A stretch of DNA of 64,000 nt, from the NCBI RefSeq assembly GCF_025583945.1, contig NZ_JAOEGU010000016.1:1-64000 (forward strand), given 5' to 3'. The stretch is from Methylobacter psychrophilus. GTDB lineage: Bacteria; Pseudomonadota; Gammaproteobacteria; Methylococcales; Methylomonadaceae. Of this stretch, positions 16,199 through 24,564 are shown piece after piece. Within the stretch, counting starts at the first letter, position 1, and every line of letters begins with the position of its first letter. A model generated the notes under the pieces. The model was given only the letters and a program-made list of their open reading frames with translations, had not been told where the DNA came from and searched no databases. The position numbers and the translations under genes are program-made.

Positions 16199-17391
16199 AG
16201 ATATTGATACTTGAAGATGAGGACAACAAGAATAATGAGATCCAATCTGAAATCAATCAAATCATCCCCGACGCTGAGATTCAGCGTGAAAGGAATTGGT
16301 ACGACTACATTCTTGCAATCTCAAACACGAAATTCGATTTAATCCTTCTTGATCTCGTTGTGCCCAGATCGGGAAAGGACGCCACAGTCGAGGATCATAG
16401 TGATCAGTTGGTTTCTGCAACTAGAGATTACGGAAGCAAATCGTTCCGCACCCCAGCAGTCGTGCTTACGCGCTACACCAAGGACTTAGGGGACTCTGTG
16501 TACGATTTAAACGCGGTCGACATTAATGTGATCTCCTTCAATGGCCATGGTGAGTGGAAGGAAGCATTGAAGCTGAAGCTATTGGCAGCGCAGCCCAAGC
16601 AGAAGTATGAGTTCGTCATTGTTTGCGCACTGGACAAGGAGATTAATGCTTTCGAGGGTTTGACCGATACTTGGGGACCAGTCAAGACCATTTCAGGACT
16701 CAGTTGCCGAGAGGTCCAAATATGCGCTTACAAGGGCGTAATTGTTCGGGCGCACCGCATGGGTCTCGTCGCGGCCGCGGTTGTTGCGACCATGGCGCTG
16801 GATCGCTTTGAGCCCCGTTTGATCTGCATGAGCGGGATTTGTGGTGGGATACCTGGCGAGTCTGAAATATATGACCTGCTGGTAACCCAGACTTGCCACC
16901 AGCACGATGCAGGAAAGTGGAGTAACGATGGCTTTAGGTCTGAACACTATGACGTTCAGGTTAGTATGGACGTCCACAATAAGCTGTTTGAGCTTTGTTC
17001 AGATGCTAGGTTGAAAGAGTTTATGTTAGAAGGTCTAAATGCTGGCAAGTCAGAGCTACCGGATGAGATGGAGCAGCTGACTTGTAACGTCAAGGCTGAT
17101 GCACCGACTAGCAGTGGAAGCGCCGTCATGGCAGAAGATGGCCAGGCGTCTTCCCTAAGGTATGGACAAAGAAAACTAGCTGGCTTTGATATGGAGATTT
17201 ACTCTGTTTATGAAGCTGCGAGGCTCGCGGCCAACAAGCCTGCTTTTTTTGCGGCTAAGACCGTCGTTGATGATGGAGGTAAGAACAAAGGTGACAAATT
17301 TCATCGAATTGGATGCTTGCTCTCTGCCAAATTTATCGTTAAGGCCATCCGGGCTGGAATTGCGGATGTTGGAATACAACTTCCGCAATAG
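16195..17391 (+). CDS. dtcC: DtcC-like effector: receiver domain fused to nucleoside phosphorylase (ATP nucleosidase)
   Basis: The 398-residue protein begins with a receiver domain (ILILEDEDNK; phospho-acceptor Asp53 in FDLILLDLVVP; Thr in VVLTRYT) and continues from about residue 138 as a PNP/UDP-phosphorylase-family domain. Glu149 in CALDKEINAF, the GICGGIPG loop, and FDMEIYSVYEAA with Glu334 followed by TVVDDGG match the nucleosidase active site of MTA/SAH-nucleosidase relatives. In Detocs, phosphorylation of the receiver switches on cleavage of cellular ATP, which kills or arrests the infected cell. The start at 16195 overlaps the dtcB stop (ATGA); a longer frame from 16159 would lie inside dtcB. 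The receiver-PNP fusion is the most telling sign of the system. Confidence 0.85.
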   Translation: MKILILEDEDNKNNEIQSEINQIIPDAEIQRERNWYDYILAISNTKFDLILLDLVVPRSGKDATVEDHSDQLVSATRDYGSKSFRTPAVVLTRYTKDLGDSVYDLNAVDINVISFNGHGEWKEALKLKLLAAQPKQKYEFVIVCALDKEINAFEGLTDTWGPVKTISGLSCREVQICAYKGVIVRAHRMGLVAAAVVATMALDRFEPRLICMSGICGGIPGESEIYDLLVTQTCHQHDAGKWSNDGFRSEHYDVQVSMDVHNKLFELCSDARLKEFMLEGLNAGKSELPDEMEQLTCNVKADAPTSSGSAVMAEDGQASSLRYGQRKLAGFDMEIYSVYEAARLAANKPAFFAAKTVVDDGGKNKGDKFHRIGCLLSAKFIVKAIRAGIADVGIQLPQ

Positions 17392-17424
17392 AAAAAGCAA
17401 GGGGTCAGAAAAAGCAAGGGGTCA
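17391..17424 (+). repeat. Tandem 17-bp repeat directly after dtcC, transposase-leader-like
   Basis: The unit GAAAAAGCAAGGGGTCA occurs twice head to tail (17391-17407 and 17408-17424), beginning at the last base of the dtcC stop codon. The continuation AGTCTTGCAATC resembles the leader often seen before REP-associated (Y1) transposase genes. No transposase frame follows, so this is probably a remnant. Confidence 0.55.
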
Positions 17425-17860
17425 AGTCTTGCAATCACACATTTGGCCTAATATTACGCTCAACCGGGACGCAGTTATACCCCAGCTTTATTTTTCAGAT
17501 TTCCGTGGCATCCGGTTAACTCTACCCTAAAAAATCGAACCATTTCACCGTCCGGTTTGGGTCGATTGAACTCAGTGACGAACGGCCGCTTTCAAGAATG
17601 GGATTTGATTGACCGCTTTCCGGTGATGAATCCGATGAGACGACGGTCGCGTCGCGACCCGAAGCGGGCATTAGCTTTAAAATTCCAATGATCGCTTTGG
17701 GTCGTATTGCGGCCATTTGATGTTGCTCAAAGGTTAACTTTTGCGACATAGATTATGTGTCGTTTCTGCATTTCAGTCACTACGCCCCCTTCCTTGAAAA
17801 CACACGAATAATCTACCTTCGAAGATCATAACAAACTGCCGCAGAGCAACATAACAAAGC
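17425..17860. other. Non-coding debris between dtcC and the next gene
   Basis: No gene is supported here. The stretch contains decayed, partly palindromic GC-rich pieces (for example ACCGTCCGGTTTGGGTCG near 17550) like those at 12480-12720. Convergent genes flank it, so a terminator is expected, but I do not see a convincing one. Confidence 0.4.
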
Positions 17861-18937
17861 TTACAAATTGGCCTTGTCAACTGGAGCAAAACCACCAATC
17901 CGCGTGGCTCTCGTTGGTTCATATAGGCAACATTCACGATTATCGAAAGCCATTCTAACTACCAGCTTTTGTGAAACGGGCATATTAAATGCGGCCCGAA
18001 TAGCGAGTGCGTTCTGCATGACAACATTCTGATATTGTTCAAGTTCTAAAAAAATCTTGTCACAGTTTAGCCGATCTTCCTGTGAATCACCGGACGCCAT
18101 TGTTCCTCCAGCGAGTGGAAGATATACGGTTCCATCGGTAACTGTAACCGTGAAGTTAGCGTTGTAGTTGCGAAGGGAGCGACGTTTGACGGCCGAAATA
18201 GTTTCCGGGCGCAGACCATCATGTTTTGCACAGAGGATCAACTCCGGCCAATTGTCGTGCAAAATCTGAATAAGTTGCGTATTCACCCACAGATGCTCCG
18301 TATTATGGGGCAATGCCTGGATGATGAACACATCTGATTCTGCTATTACGCAGAACAATAGTTGATCGGTTCCTGCGGCGCGGAAGTGCAGATGCTGTAT
18401 CCCCCAGGCGTTGAGCAAGGGGTCGTTTTTATCCGGGCGCTTCCTTTTGAGGATGTCACGGCTGAGATATGGCCTCAGATCACATCCAGCCTTGATGAGC
18501 GTAACAAGCTCCTTATAGTCCAGTCTATATTCAGATGACACCGAAAGATCCCGCGACTCATGAACCATCCTGGGCTTTATTGCTGGAATGCGTCGGTTAT
18601 GCGCATTAAGAAAACGCATAGTGTTCTCTTCTGGCGTGCGGCTGCCCTCGTATTTGAGACCACAGGCAGGAAGACCAGTAGTTTGCAGGTATCCAACCCA
18701 ATCATTCTTGAAATCCGCATCGATCTGGTCGGGGGAAGCGTTTGCATTGAACTCTTCGGCGGCAAGACCATCAACCATTGGGACGAAATTGTCTGAAAGA
18801 CGAAAATATGGCCCCGCTTCTTGACTGCGAGCAGCCATCATTCCCATTATAGCCGCAGCTGCATAATGGTTCGCGTTGGAGTGAATCACGAGGGTGCGTT
18901 TGAAACCCTTCATTTCAGCTAGAAACTCTTCGCCCAT
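17861..18937 (-). CDS. Uncharacterised cargo protein (358 aa)
   Basis: I do not recognise this protein. It is soluble, with no signal peptide or membrane helix. A central segment, LNAWGIQHLHFRAAGTDQLLFCVIAESDVF, followed by the HTEHLWVNTQLIQ stretch, looks like a compact folded domain seen in uncharacterised proteins that share a WGIxHLH...LLF pattern; the pattern recalls small-molecule or RNA-acting enzymes, but no catalytic set is certain. The start is well supported by GAGGAGA eight bases before the ATG at 18937. It stands alone on the minus strand between Detocs and two small genes, in the cargo part of the conjugative element, so a defence or stability role is possible but unproven. Confidence 0.7.
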   Translation of the reverse strand: MGEEFLAEMKGFKRTLVIHSNANHYAAAAIMGMMAARSQEAGPYFRLSDNFVPMVDGLAAEEFNANASPDQIDADFKNDWVGYLQTTGLPACGLKYEGSRTPEENTMRFLNAHNRRIPAIKPRMVHESRDLSVSSEYRLDYKELVTLIKAGCDLRPYLSRDILKRKRPDKNDPLLNAWGIQHLHFRAAGTDQLLFCVIAESDVFIIQALPHNTEHLWVNTQLIQILHDNWPELILCAKHDGLRPETISAVKRRSLRNYNANFTVTVTDGTVYLPLAGGTMASGDSQEDRLNCDKIFLELEQYQNVVMQNALAIRAAFNMPVSQKLVVRMAFDNRECCLYEPTRATRIGGFAPVDKANL

Positions 18938-19029
18938 TTTTGCTCTCTCCTCAAAGATACGTAGCTATGTGGTTACTACCCCAAACTGGCGTGACTGCGC
19001 CGCCAAACAAGGAATTATAAAGCACGTAG

Positions 19030-19056
19030 GATGCGGTAAACAGTGTGCACCGCATC
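19030..19056. repeat. REP-like hairpin
   Basis: The arms GATGCGGT (19030-19037) and ACCGCATC (19049-19056) form a perfect eight-base stem preceded by CGTAG. GTAGGATGCGGT...ACCGCATC is the style of dispersed REP elements in many gammaproteobacteria, and it lies near the transposase-leader-like repeat at 17391. The rest of 18938-19338 holds no gene. Confidence 0.5.
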
Positions 19057-19338
19057 GTTCGCGACTGGTGCGGTTCGGAAACTCTCCACACCCTACGGCT
19101 GCTTTGGGCAGGACATTTGTCATTGGTATTTTTGTATCGTCCGGCGGTTTATGGCCGATTGGGTGAGGTCGCCAACGACTGCTTTGTAGCACTCCAGTTC
19201 TCAGAATCTGGATTTGACTGACTGACCGCTTTGAGAAATGCGACAGGCAGGTTTGGGTCGCTGTCATTGGCAGTGATCAGCAAACGACTGATACCTGCCT
19301 TATCATTTACAATTTTATTGTCATATTAATTTTTACAA

Positions 19339-19560
19339 TTAACGTTCAGCTAATGTTTGAACAATCGCACAACGGGCTTGGTTAGCAATAGGCACATCTT
19401 TAAGCCAACCGCCTTGTGATTCTACTTTAGACTGTAAAAAGGCTTCAATGTCTGCGTGACCTACCTTAATCATGGCTTCAATATAAAAACCCTCCAAGCT
19501 AATTTCGTAATCTTCACCACCTATGTGCAATTCAATGTCTACAACTTCATAATTTTTCAT
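19339..19560 (-). CDS. Small hypothetical protein (73 aa)
   Basis: This acidic 73-residue protein (MKNYEVVDIELHIGGEDYEIS...) has an alternating strand-like N-terminus and a helical C-terminus ending in ARCAIVQTLAER. I do not recognise it. An AGAGG lies about ten bases before the ATG. Just upstream of the start, TTTTAGCTAACC resembles the KorA operator GTTTAGCTAAAC at ten of twelve positions, which would link it to the IncP control circuit if real. It may be paired with the neighbouring 120-residue gene. Confidence 0.5.
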   Translation of the reverse strand: MKNYEVVDIELHIGGEDYEISLEGFYIEAMIKVGHADIEAFLQSKVESQGGWLKDVPIANQARCAIVQTLAER

Positions 19561-19748
19561 TTTTAGCTAACCTCTTTGTTTAAAAGTTGATCATTTTATA
19601 TCAAGTGTTGTGGGCATAAACGACAGTCCCCAACAACTGATGTAAATGAAGTATATTAAGCAACATGTGTTCTTCCAAGCCATTGACTTATAACTATTGT
19701 CGCCGAACAGCGGACTATGATCCTCAGCTAACGGTCAACTATTGGGAA

Positions 19749-20111
19749 TTAATCAGCAATATAAATACGATCACCCATCATCTTCCGCAAGAAAAATGTC
19801 ATTTTGTTGAACTGCTTGTCAGGTAAATGAAAGGTCACCTCGAAGTCCAACTTCTGATCAACATGAATCGTCATGCGGGTTCTTCTCAAAGTTAAGGTGA
19901 TAATTTCTGCGCCTCCGTCGTAATCATACCCGTCATACCATTCGATTGTCGCAGAACAGGAAAACTCGAAATTGCGACTGATTAGAATATACGGAGTACT
20001 GCGCTGGTCCTCGTCTTGATCCTCTGGCGCCGTGTCAAAAGTGACTTGAAGGATCTCACCTCCCAAAGCGTCAAAGCAATCAATTCTCGTAGCATCAAAC
20101 GCGAGAGTCAT
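19749..20111 (-). CDS. Hypothetical protein (120 aa), beta-rich
   Basis: This 120-residue protein consists mainly of predicted strands with many aromatic and acidic residues (TIEWYDGYDYDGGAEI, then TLTLRRTRMTIHV). It has no signal peptide or membrane helix and no motif that I recognise. The shape recalls small immunity-type or binding proteins. It lies upstream of the 73-residue gene on the same strand, 188 bases apart, so they may share a transcript. No strong ribosome binding site was seen, which lowers confidence. Confidence 0.5.
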   Translation of the reverse strand: MTLAFDATRIDCFDALGGEILQVTFDTAPEDQDEDQRSTPYILISRNFEFSCSATIEWYDGYDYDGGAEIITLTLRRTRMTIHVDQKLDFEVTFHLPDKQFNKMTFFLRKMMGDRIYIAD

Positions 20112-20433
20112 CTGGTTCTCACTTTTATAGACTTTGATAAATTAGTTTATAGAGCTAATTGTGCACTTAATACGATCTCCAACGCTACGAAGTAAAACAT
20201 TGATCTTTCCTTCTGCTCTCAATTTAAATAACGATTAACACCGCCTTGGCGTTCAAAATAAATCTTATACCCCCGTTCACCGTAGTAATAATCGTCAGGT
20301 TTTGGCTGATTGTGACTATTCGACAAACGGCAGTCAATATTAGATTCAATCCAAACTAATATTTGAAGCTGTCAGTTCAAGTTCAGAGGTTTACATATTA
20401 GCTTTTCATGAGTTCTATTTTAATTGGTTAAAA
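20112..20433. other. Non-coding stretch downstream of kfrB
   Basis: About 320 bases of AT-rich sequence with no supported gene. It separates the control genes korB-kfrB from the cargo. No clear terminator or repeat is seen. Confidence 0.45.
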
Positions 20434-20787
20434 TTAACTTGCTGAGCCCTTACTGAGCTTGACCGTTGTCGCTTCTACCATAGCGGCTTTGCCCTGCAGG
20501 TTATAGCTGATACCTTTCACCTGGCCGACTTCAGGAACCTTATTGAAGTCCAGACTCTCATGTTTAACAATGTTCTTACCAACTTGCTGATAGATAGTGC
20601 GCTTATCTGTATGCAAAATAACCCCGGCATACTCAGTTGTTTTGACGGCCTGACTCGACTTATACAGGTTATAAATTCCCGGCTTAATCCCATGAGCCTT
20701 ATCCACCTTGGCAATTTGCCATTTCTCTTCGGCTTGCTCGCTCTCAACAATCCGCTGTCCGTTCATGACTATCATACGTTGCTTCAT
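20434..20787 (-). CDS. kfrB: KfrB-domain protein
   Basis: This 117-residue protein matches the KfrB family, small proteins encoded with the partition and control genes of IncP-like plasmids. The family pattern is visible: an HGIKPGIYNLY core, YAGVILHTDKRTIYQQVGK, and an HESLDFNKVPEVGQ segment leading to GISYNLQGKA. KfrB is thought to assist stable inheritance together with KfrA and IncC; neither partner is seen here. The ATG overlaps the korB stop by four bases, so it is co-translated with the repressor. Confidence 0.8.
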   Translation of the reverse strand: MKQRMIVMNGQRIVESEQAEEKWQIAKVDKAHGIKPGIYNLYKSSQAVKTTEYAGVILHTDKRTIYQQVGKNIVKHESLDFNKVPEVGQVKGISYNLQGKAAMVEATTVKLSKGSAS

Positions 20788-21857
20788 AGGCTACCCTCCA
20801 GAATCTCAGTCAGTTGAACGGATGATAACGCGGCCTTGAATTCCTCACCACCTTGTTCATACTTCAACCATGCCCAACCGCTGGCGGGTGGTCGACGCTC
20901 AAGCATTAGCCGAGCAAGGCGACCCTCATATTGAACGTGTACGATAGCTTTGGTCATTATGTTTGGACCAACAACGACTGCCTTCTCTGGCTGTTCAAGC
21001 TTTTTGTGATTTACCTTGTTATAGCCTTCGTTGTTCGAAAAGGTATGCGCGCCCTCCCCCGATCCAGTTGTTACAGTGACGCTTAACTCATCATCGTTTC
21101 GAATAGGCGTATGCATTTGTTCAACTTCAGACAAACCCACAATTGCAATAAAAACCTCTTCGTCATCCTCTACGCTGCTGTGCTTATCATCCAAAAATTC
21201 ACGAAATAATTTTACCGCTCCCCGCGTGATCTCCTGTGTTTCATCGGCTAACCAGTCTGTAACTTCATGCGGGTTCTTCTTGTAGGCAGTGACCAATTCA
21301 TTAACAACCGTTACATCCTTGGTGCGGCCCAAGTTAAAAGCTGTTGCAATTGGATCGGGAAGATCAAGTAACGTGACATGCTGCGTCACAAAGGCAGGCG
21401 ACTTACTGATAGCCCTGGCAATAGCCCCTTTCTTCATCCCTTTAGCCAGTTTTCGACCAATATAATCGGCAATCTCGCGAGCGGTAAGACCATCGCGGTG
21501 CAGGTTTTCAATCACTTGATCATCATCGATGTAATTATTATCAATGAAACCAGGTATGGTTAATTTTTGGGCCATGAGCGAACCACGAAATCGTCTTGCA
21601 CCGTGATTAATAATGTAGCGCCCGGATACTCCAGGATTTTCTCGAACCGATATCGGTGTTTTTACACCACGCAGATGAATAGATGCGGCTAACTCGGCGA
21701 GACTGTCATGTGCAAAGCCAGGATTGTCATTTGTTCTAGGTTGATAGGGATCTTCATCGATCAAACTCATATCCAATTCAAGCGGTGCGCCTTTGTTAAC
21801 GACTACCGTTTGTGCTTCTAAATCAGGCCCTGCTGAAATAGGCTGCTGTCTTTTCAT
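20784..21857 (-). CDS. korB: KorB, ParB-family repressor and partition protein
   Basis: KorB of IncP plasmids binds TTTAGCSGCTAAA operators, silences transfer and replication promoters, and acts as the ParB of the partition system. This 357-residue protein (RP4 KorB 358) keeps the N-terminal IDEDPYQPRTNDNPGF and YIINHGARRFRGS motifs, the helix-turn-helix around KSPAFVTQHVTLLDLP, and DVTVVNELVTAYKK. The C-terminal SH3-like dimerisation domain ends in RRPPASGWAWLKYEQGGEEF. No ParA/IncC partner is seen in the window, so partition function is doubtful while repression is likely. Operator-like sites at 22307, 25577 and 33895 fit its role. Confidence 0.95.
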   Translation of the reverse strand: MKRQQPISAGPDLEAQTVVVNKGAPLELDMSLIDEDPYQPRTNDNPGFAHDSLAELAASIHLRGVKTPISVRENPGVSGRYIINHGARRFRGSLMAQKLTIPGFIDNNYIDDDQVIENLHRDGLTAREIADYIGRKLAKGMKKGAIARAISKSPAFVTQHVTLLDLPDPIATAFNLGRTKDVTVVNELVTAYKKNPHEVTDWLADETQEITRGAVKLFREFLDDKHSSVEDDEEVFIAIVGLSEVEQMHTPIRNDDELSVTVTTGSGEGAHTFSNNEGYNKVNHKKLEQPEKAVVVGPNIMTKAIVHVQYEGRLARLMLERRPPASGWAWLKYEQGGEEFKAALSSVQLTEILEGSL

Positions 21858-21995
21858 ATCGTTTTAAGCTTCATTGTTTGTTTTTTATTTTCCAGACAGG
21901 TACTTTCATTTCTTATTTTCCGTTCTGCCTTCGTATTTTGCGGCCCATTATTTCACAATGTACGCTTGGTATTTCGGCAACACGACTGATACTCG

Positions 21996-22206
21996 CTATC
22001 CTCCTTTTACATTGATGTCATACGCCGACCATACCCGCTTCACGGCTTGAGAAATAGCACCTTTTGTAAAGCCAGTTGAGACTGGCTAATTCTATTTGTT
22101 GCCTACCTTCTACCAACACGCTCTTGGCTATTTCCACTGTATGAGAATTCAAGAGTAGTCCGCCAACTGTTTGCTCGAACGGAACCAACGTTAATTGTTT
22201 CACCAT
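21996..22206 (-). pseudogene. korA: korA (trfB)-like repressor, frameshifted and short
   Basis: The first 38 codons read as the KorA N-terminus (LTLVPFEQTVGGL, then TVEIAKSVLVEGRQQIELAS). One extra base near 22079-22082 throws the frame off. In the restored frame the protein continues STGFTKGAISQAVKRVWSAY, a clear KorA helix-turn-helix, and stops at 21996-21998. The restored product is only about 70 residues and lacks the C-terminal dimerisation tail of RP4 KorA (101 residues). It lies just upstream of korB, as in IncP plasmids. A sequencing error could explain the shift but not the missing tail. Confidence 0.75.
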
Positions 22207-22306
22207 TAAAATGCCTTCTTATGAGCTCCGCAGCTTAATTGCCCATAGCACTGACGGCTACCAAATAGTGGTTAAAGTTTAGATAGACAAGTTGTAAGTG
22301 TCAATT

Positions 22307-22319
22307 ATTAGCCGCTAAA
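22307..22319. promoter_or_regulatory. KorB operator-like site upstream of korA
   Basis: ATTAGCCGCTAAA differs from the KorB operator TTTAGCSGCTAAA at one position. It lies about 100 bases upstream of the korA remnant and downstream of trbN, in the only sizeable gap before the control genes, so korA-korB autoregulation is likely. Confidence 0.65.
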
Positions 22320-22402
22320 ATCAGTTACCATGGGGGTTTTAGAGATAACACGTGACCCACTCGATCTAATTGGTAAAAATTGAATGCTGTTTTACCGGTT
22401 TA

Positions 22403-23077
22403 TTATTGATTCTCGGCTTTGGCGATGATCTGCCGGGGTTTATAGATGGTGTTTAATACTACATGTGTTGTCAATTTTGTCTTTTCTGGAATCTTGGTTT
22501 TCGCCACTTTTGGTACTGGTGTTGCGAGCATTATTATTGTGGCATTCATTTTTTCAACATCACCGGACAGTAAAGTATTCAACTGCTTCGCCCATTTATA
22601 GGCTTTGCTAATCAAATCAGCTCTGTACACTGCATTATAATAAGGCGTTCTTGAGTGATAGTTAGCGGCTCGTGTCCAAATGTCTCCGGTATCTTTCTGG
22701 AGGTGTCCATGTAATCGCCAGGCAGCCAGATCATAAGCATAGCAACCCGCCGCTGCTACATCATTCTCTGTGATGCCATATTGTGCAGTCAACCCTTTGA
22801 GGTATCGCGTGTTAAACTGCATAGCGCCAACATCATGAGTTCCGTTCGTATTACGTACCCATTGTCCAGGCTTACCAGCCTCTTTCTCTGCAACTGCCAG
22901 TACGATGTTAACCGGCACATCATAATGAATAGCGGCGGCTATTGAGCAAACAATTCTTTCTTGCATATAAGGCGATAAATAAGCAAACTTATCACTAACA
23001 CCAGAAGTTGCCGAGGCGATTGCTTGAGATGAGCTCAATATGGCCAGGAGACCCATTAATATTTTTGCACTACTCAT
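22403..23077 (-). CDS. trbN: TrbN-like lytic transglycosylase
   Basis: This 224-residue exported protein is a soluble lytic transglycosylase that opens peptidoglycan for the transfer channel. It has a cleavable-looking signal peptide (residues 1-22) and the SLT fold: VLAVAEKEAGKPGQW with candidate catalytic Glu64 or Glu66, NGTHDVGAMQFNTRYL, and AAANYHSRTPYYN-like ending (RAANYHSRTPYYNAVY). It sits right after trbL, as trbN does near the end of RP4 Tra2; trbM is missing between them. The C-terminal 60 residues are basic and poorly conserved. Confidence 0.87.
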   Translation of the reverse strand: MSSAKILMGLLAILSSSQAIASATSGVSDKFAYLSPYMQERIVCSIAAAIHYDVPVNIVLAVAEKEAGKPGQWVRNTNGTHDVGAMQFNTRYLKGLTAQYGITENDVAAAGCYAYDLAAWRLHGHLQKDTGDIWTRAANYHSRTPYYNAVYRADLISKAYKWAKQLNTLLSGDVEKMNATIIMLATPVPKVAKTKIPEKTKLTTHVVLNTIYKPRQIIAKAENQ

Positions 23078-23099
23078 GGTGTCGCTCCTTTAGTTTTAT

Positions 23100-24554
23100 C
23101 TATGCCTGGTTAGAACGGTTAGCAAATGCGTCAACTTCGGCGGCAAGATCAGTTTCTTCACCTGTCAGGCTATCACTTCCGAATGACGGAATATCATTTT
23201 CAATAGCGGTGGCGACTTGCCCACCTAAGGTTTGGTCAATTCGATTTTGAGCAGTATCTTTGACTGAGGTGTACTTATCTTTAGTCACTTGACCTAAGCC
23301 TTTGACTAGATTTACGCCTGTATCAACGGCAACTTTTGTCGCTGTGACAACTGCGCCTCGGCTTGCTGATCCTGATTGGCTATTTGATATTCCAGAGCTA
23401 TTTCTACCCGAGGATAAATCCAACCCCATTGCTTTAGCAAGAGGACTGGGCTGTGAACTTGTTTGTGATGAGTGACTGCTATTGTAATCAGCTGGACCAT
23501 TAAACATGCTTGCTCCACTGCCAGAGCTTGTAGATATATTATCCGCTGTTGCTTTTTGGTAAGCTGCCATAAGTGCTTGTGTACCTCCAGCCGCATTGGC
23601 AGCTGTAGCCATCAGAGAGGCACTCCCTGCGGCCATTACAGCACCCGCTACGCCAGCCGCAGCCATTGCAGAACCGGCACCGAATCCATGACCTAATGAA
23701 TGTGTTCCTCCGCCCATCGCAAGATGCCCAATCATGGGAGGCACTTTATTAGTTAGCGCTAACAGGACAATGGCAACAACAAGCATTACACCCATTTCTT
23801 TCAAGTTCATAGAGGCACTCATACTGGTATAGAAGGCAGTAACGAATGTTTTACCAATACCTACCAGCAAGATCATCGTTAAAAGCTGTACTCCAATACT
23901 TAGCACAGTTTTGAAATACGTTATTGCCATATCTGATGTCCAACGTGATCCGCCAAAACCAAGAAAGAACACACCAGCGTAGGCCAGAATCCACCCGCTC
24001 ACCAATAGCATTAGCATATTTACGCCAATCAATGCGACGATGACAAGGATGATAGTACTAATGAGAATTCCGACAGCACTATCAAATGGTGACCATATCG
24101 TTGTTTTATCGAGCATAGTAAAAAAGATACTAAATCCTATATCTACAATCCCGGATGGGGATAATACCGAATTATTACCTGATGCAGTTGCACCCATAGT
24201 TTTCATGGAATCAATAATACTCGTAGCCATTGTTGGCCCATTTATCAGTAACCAATTAAAAAATCCGGTAAAAACAATAAATCGTATAAATTCTCCGTAA
24301 AACTCACCTATATCTGCTTTACGCAGGAGAAGCATGCCGAATGTCCAAACCATTGAGATCGTGGCAAGTGTCCAGAATAAAAACGTAGCTCGCGCTGTGA
24401 TTGTCGCTGCCCATGAACTTGCAGCTGCTTTATAAGTTGTTAGAACACTATCAAGTAAACCACTACTGTTAATAGCCGCATTTACTTCAACCGAATGGGC
24501 AGCGAACAATAAGATCAGCAGGATTGAGATACTTTTTGTAAAAGTTATTTTCAT
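23100..24554 (-). CDS. trbL: TrbL, VirB6-type inner-membrane channel protein
   Basis: TrbL is the polytopic inner-membrane component of the IncP type IV secretion channel. This 484-residue form begins with a signal-like segment (to about residue 25), has around six membrane helices between 40 and 300, and ends in a long Ser/Gly/Ala-rich cytoplasmic tail. The motif WILAYAGVFFLGFGGSRWTSDMA is characteristic of TrbL/VirB6. I chose the ATG at 24554, with GAGGAA seven bases before it; a 23-codon longer frame would run back over the trbK stop. Confidence 0.93.
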   Translation of the reverse strand: MKITFTKSISILLILLFAAHSVEVNAAINSSGLLDSVLTTYKAAASSWAATITARATFLFWTLATISMVWTFGMLLLRKADIGEFYGEFIRFIVFTGFFNWLLINGPTMATSIIDSMKTMGATASGNNSVLSPSGIVDIGFSIFFTMLDKTTIWSPFDSAVGILISTIILVIVALIGVNMLMLLVSGWILAYAGVFFLGFGGSRWTSDMAITYFKTVLSIGVQLLTMILLVGIGKTFVTAFYTSMSASMNLKEMGVMLVVAIVLLALTNKVPPMIGHLAMGGGTHSLGHGFGAGSAMAAAGVAGAVMAAGSASLMATAANAAGGTQALMAAYQKATADNISTSSGSGASMFNGPADYNSSHSSQTSSQPSPLAKAMGLDLSSGRNSSGISNSQSGSASRGAVVTATKVAVDTGVNLVKGLGQVTKDKYTSVKDTAQNRIDQTLGGQVATAIENDIPSFGSDSLTGEETDLAAEVDAFANRSNQA

Positions 24555-24564
24555 AACATGTTCC

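Noticed and set aside
21996-22206. Programmed frameshifting in korA
   Set aside because: No slippery sequence or stimulatory structure is visible at the shift, and the restored product still lacks its tail; decay or sequence error is simpler.
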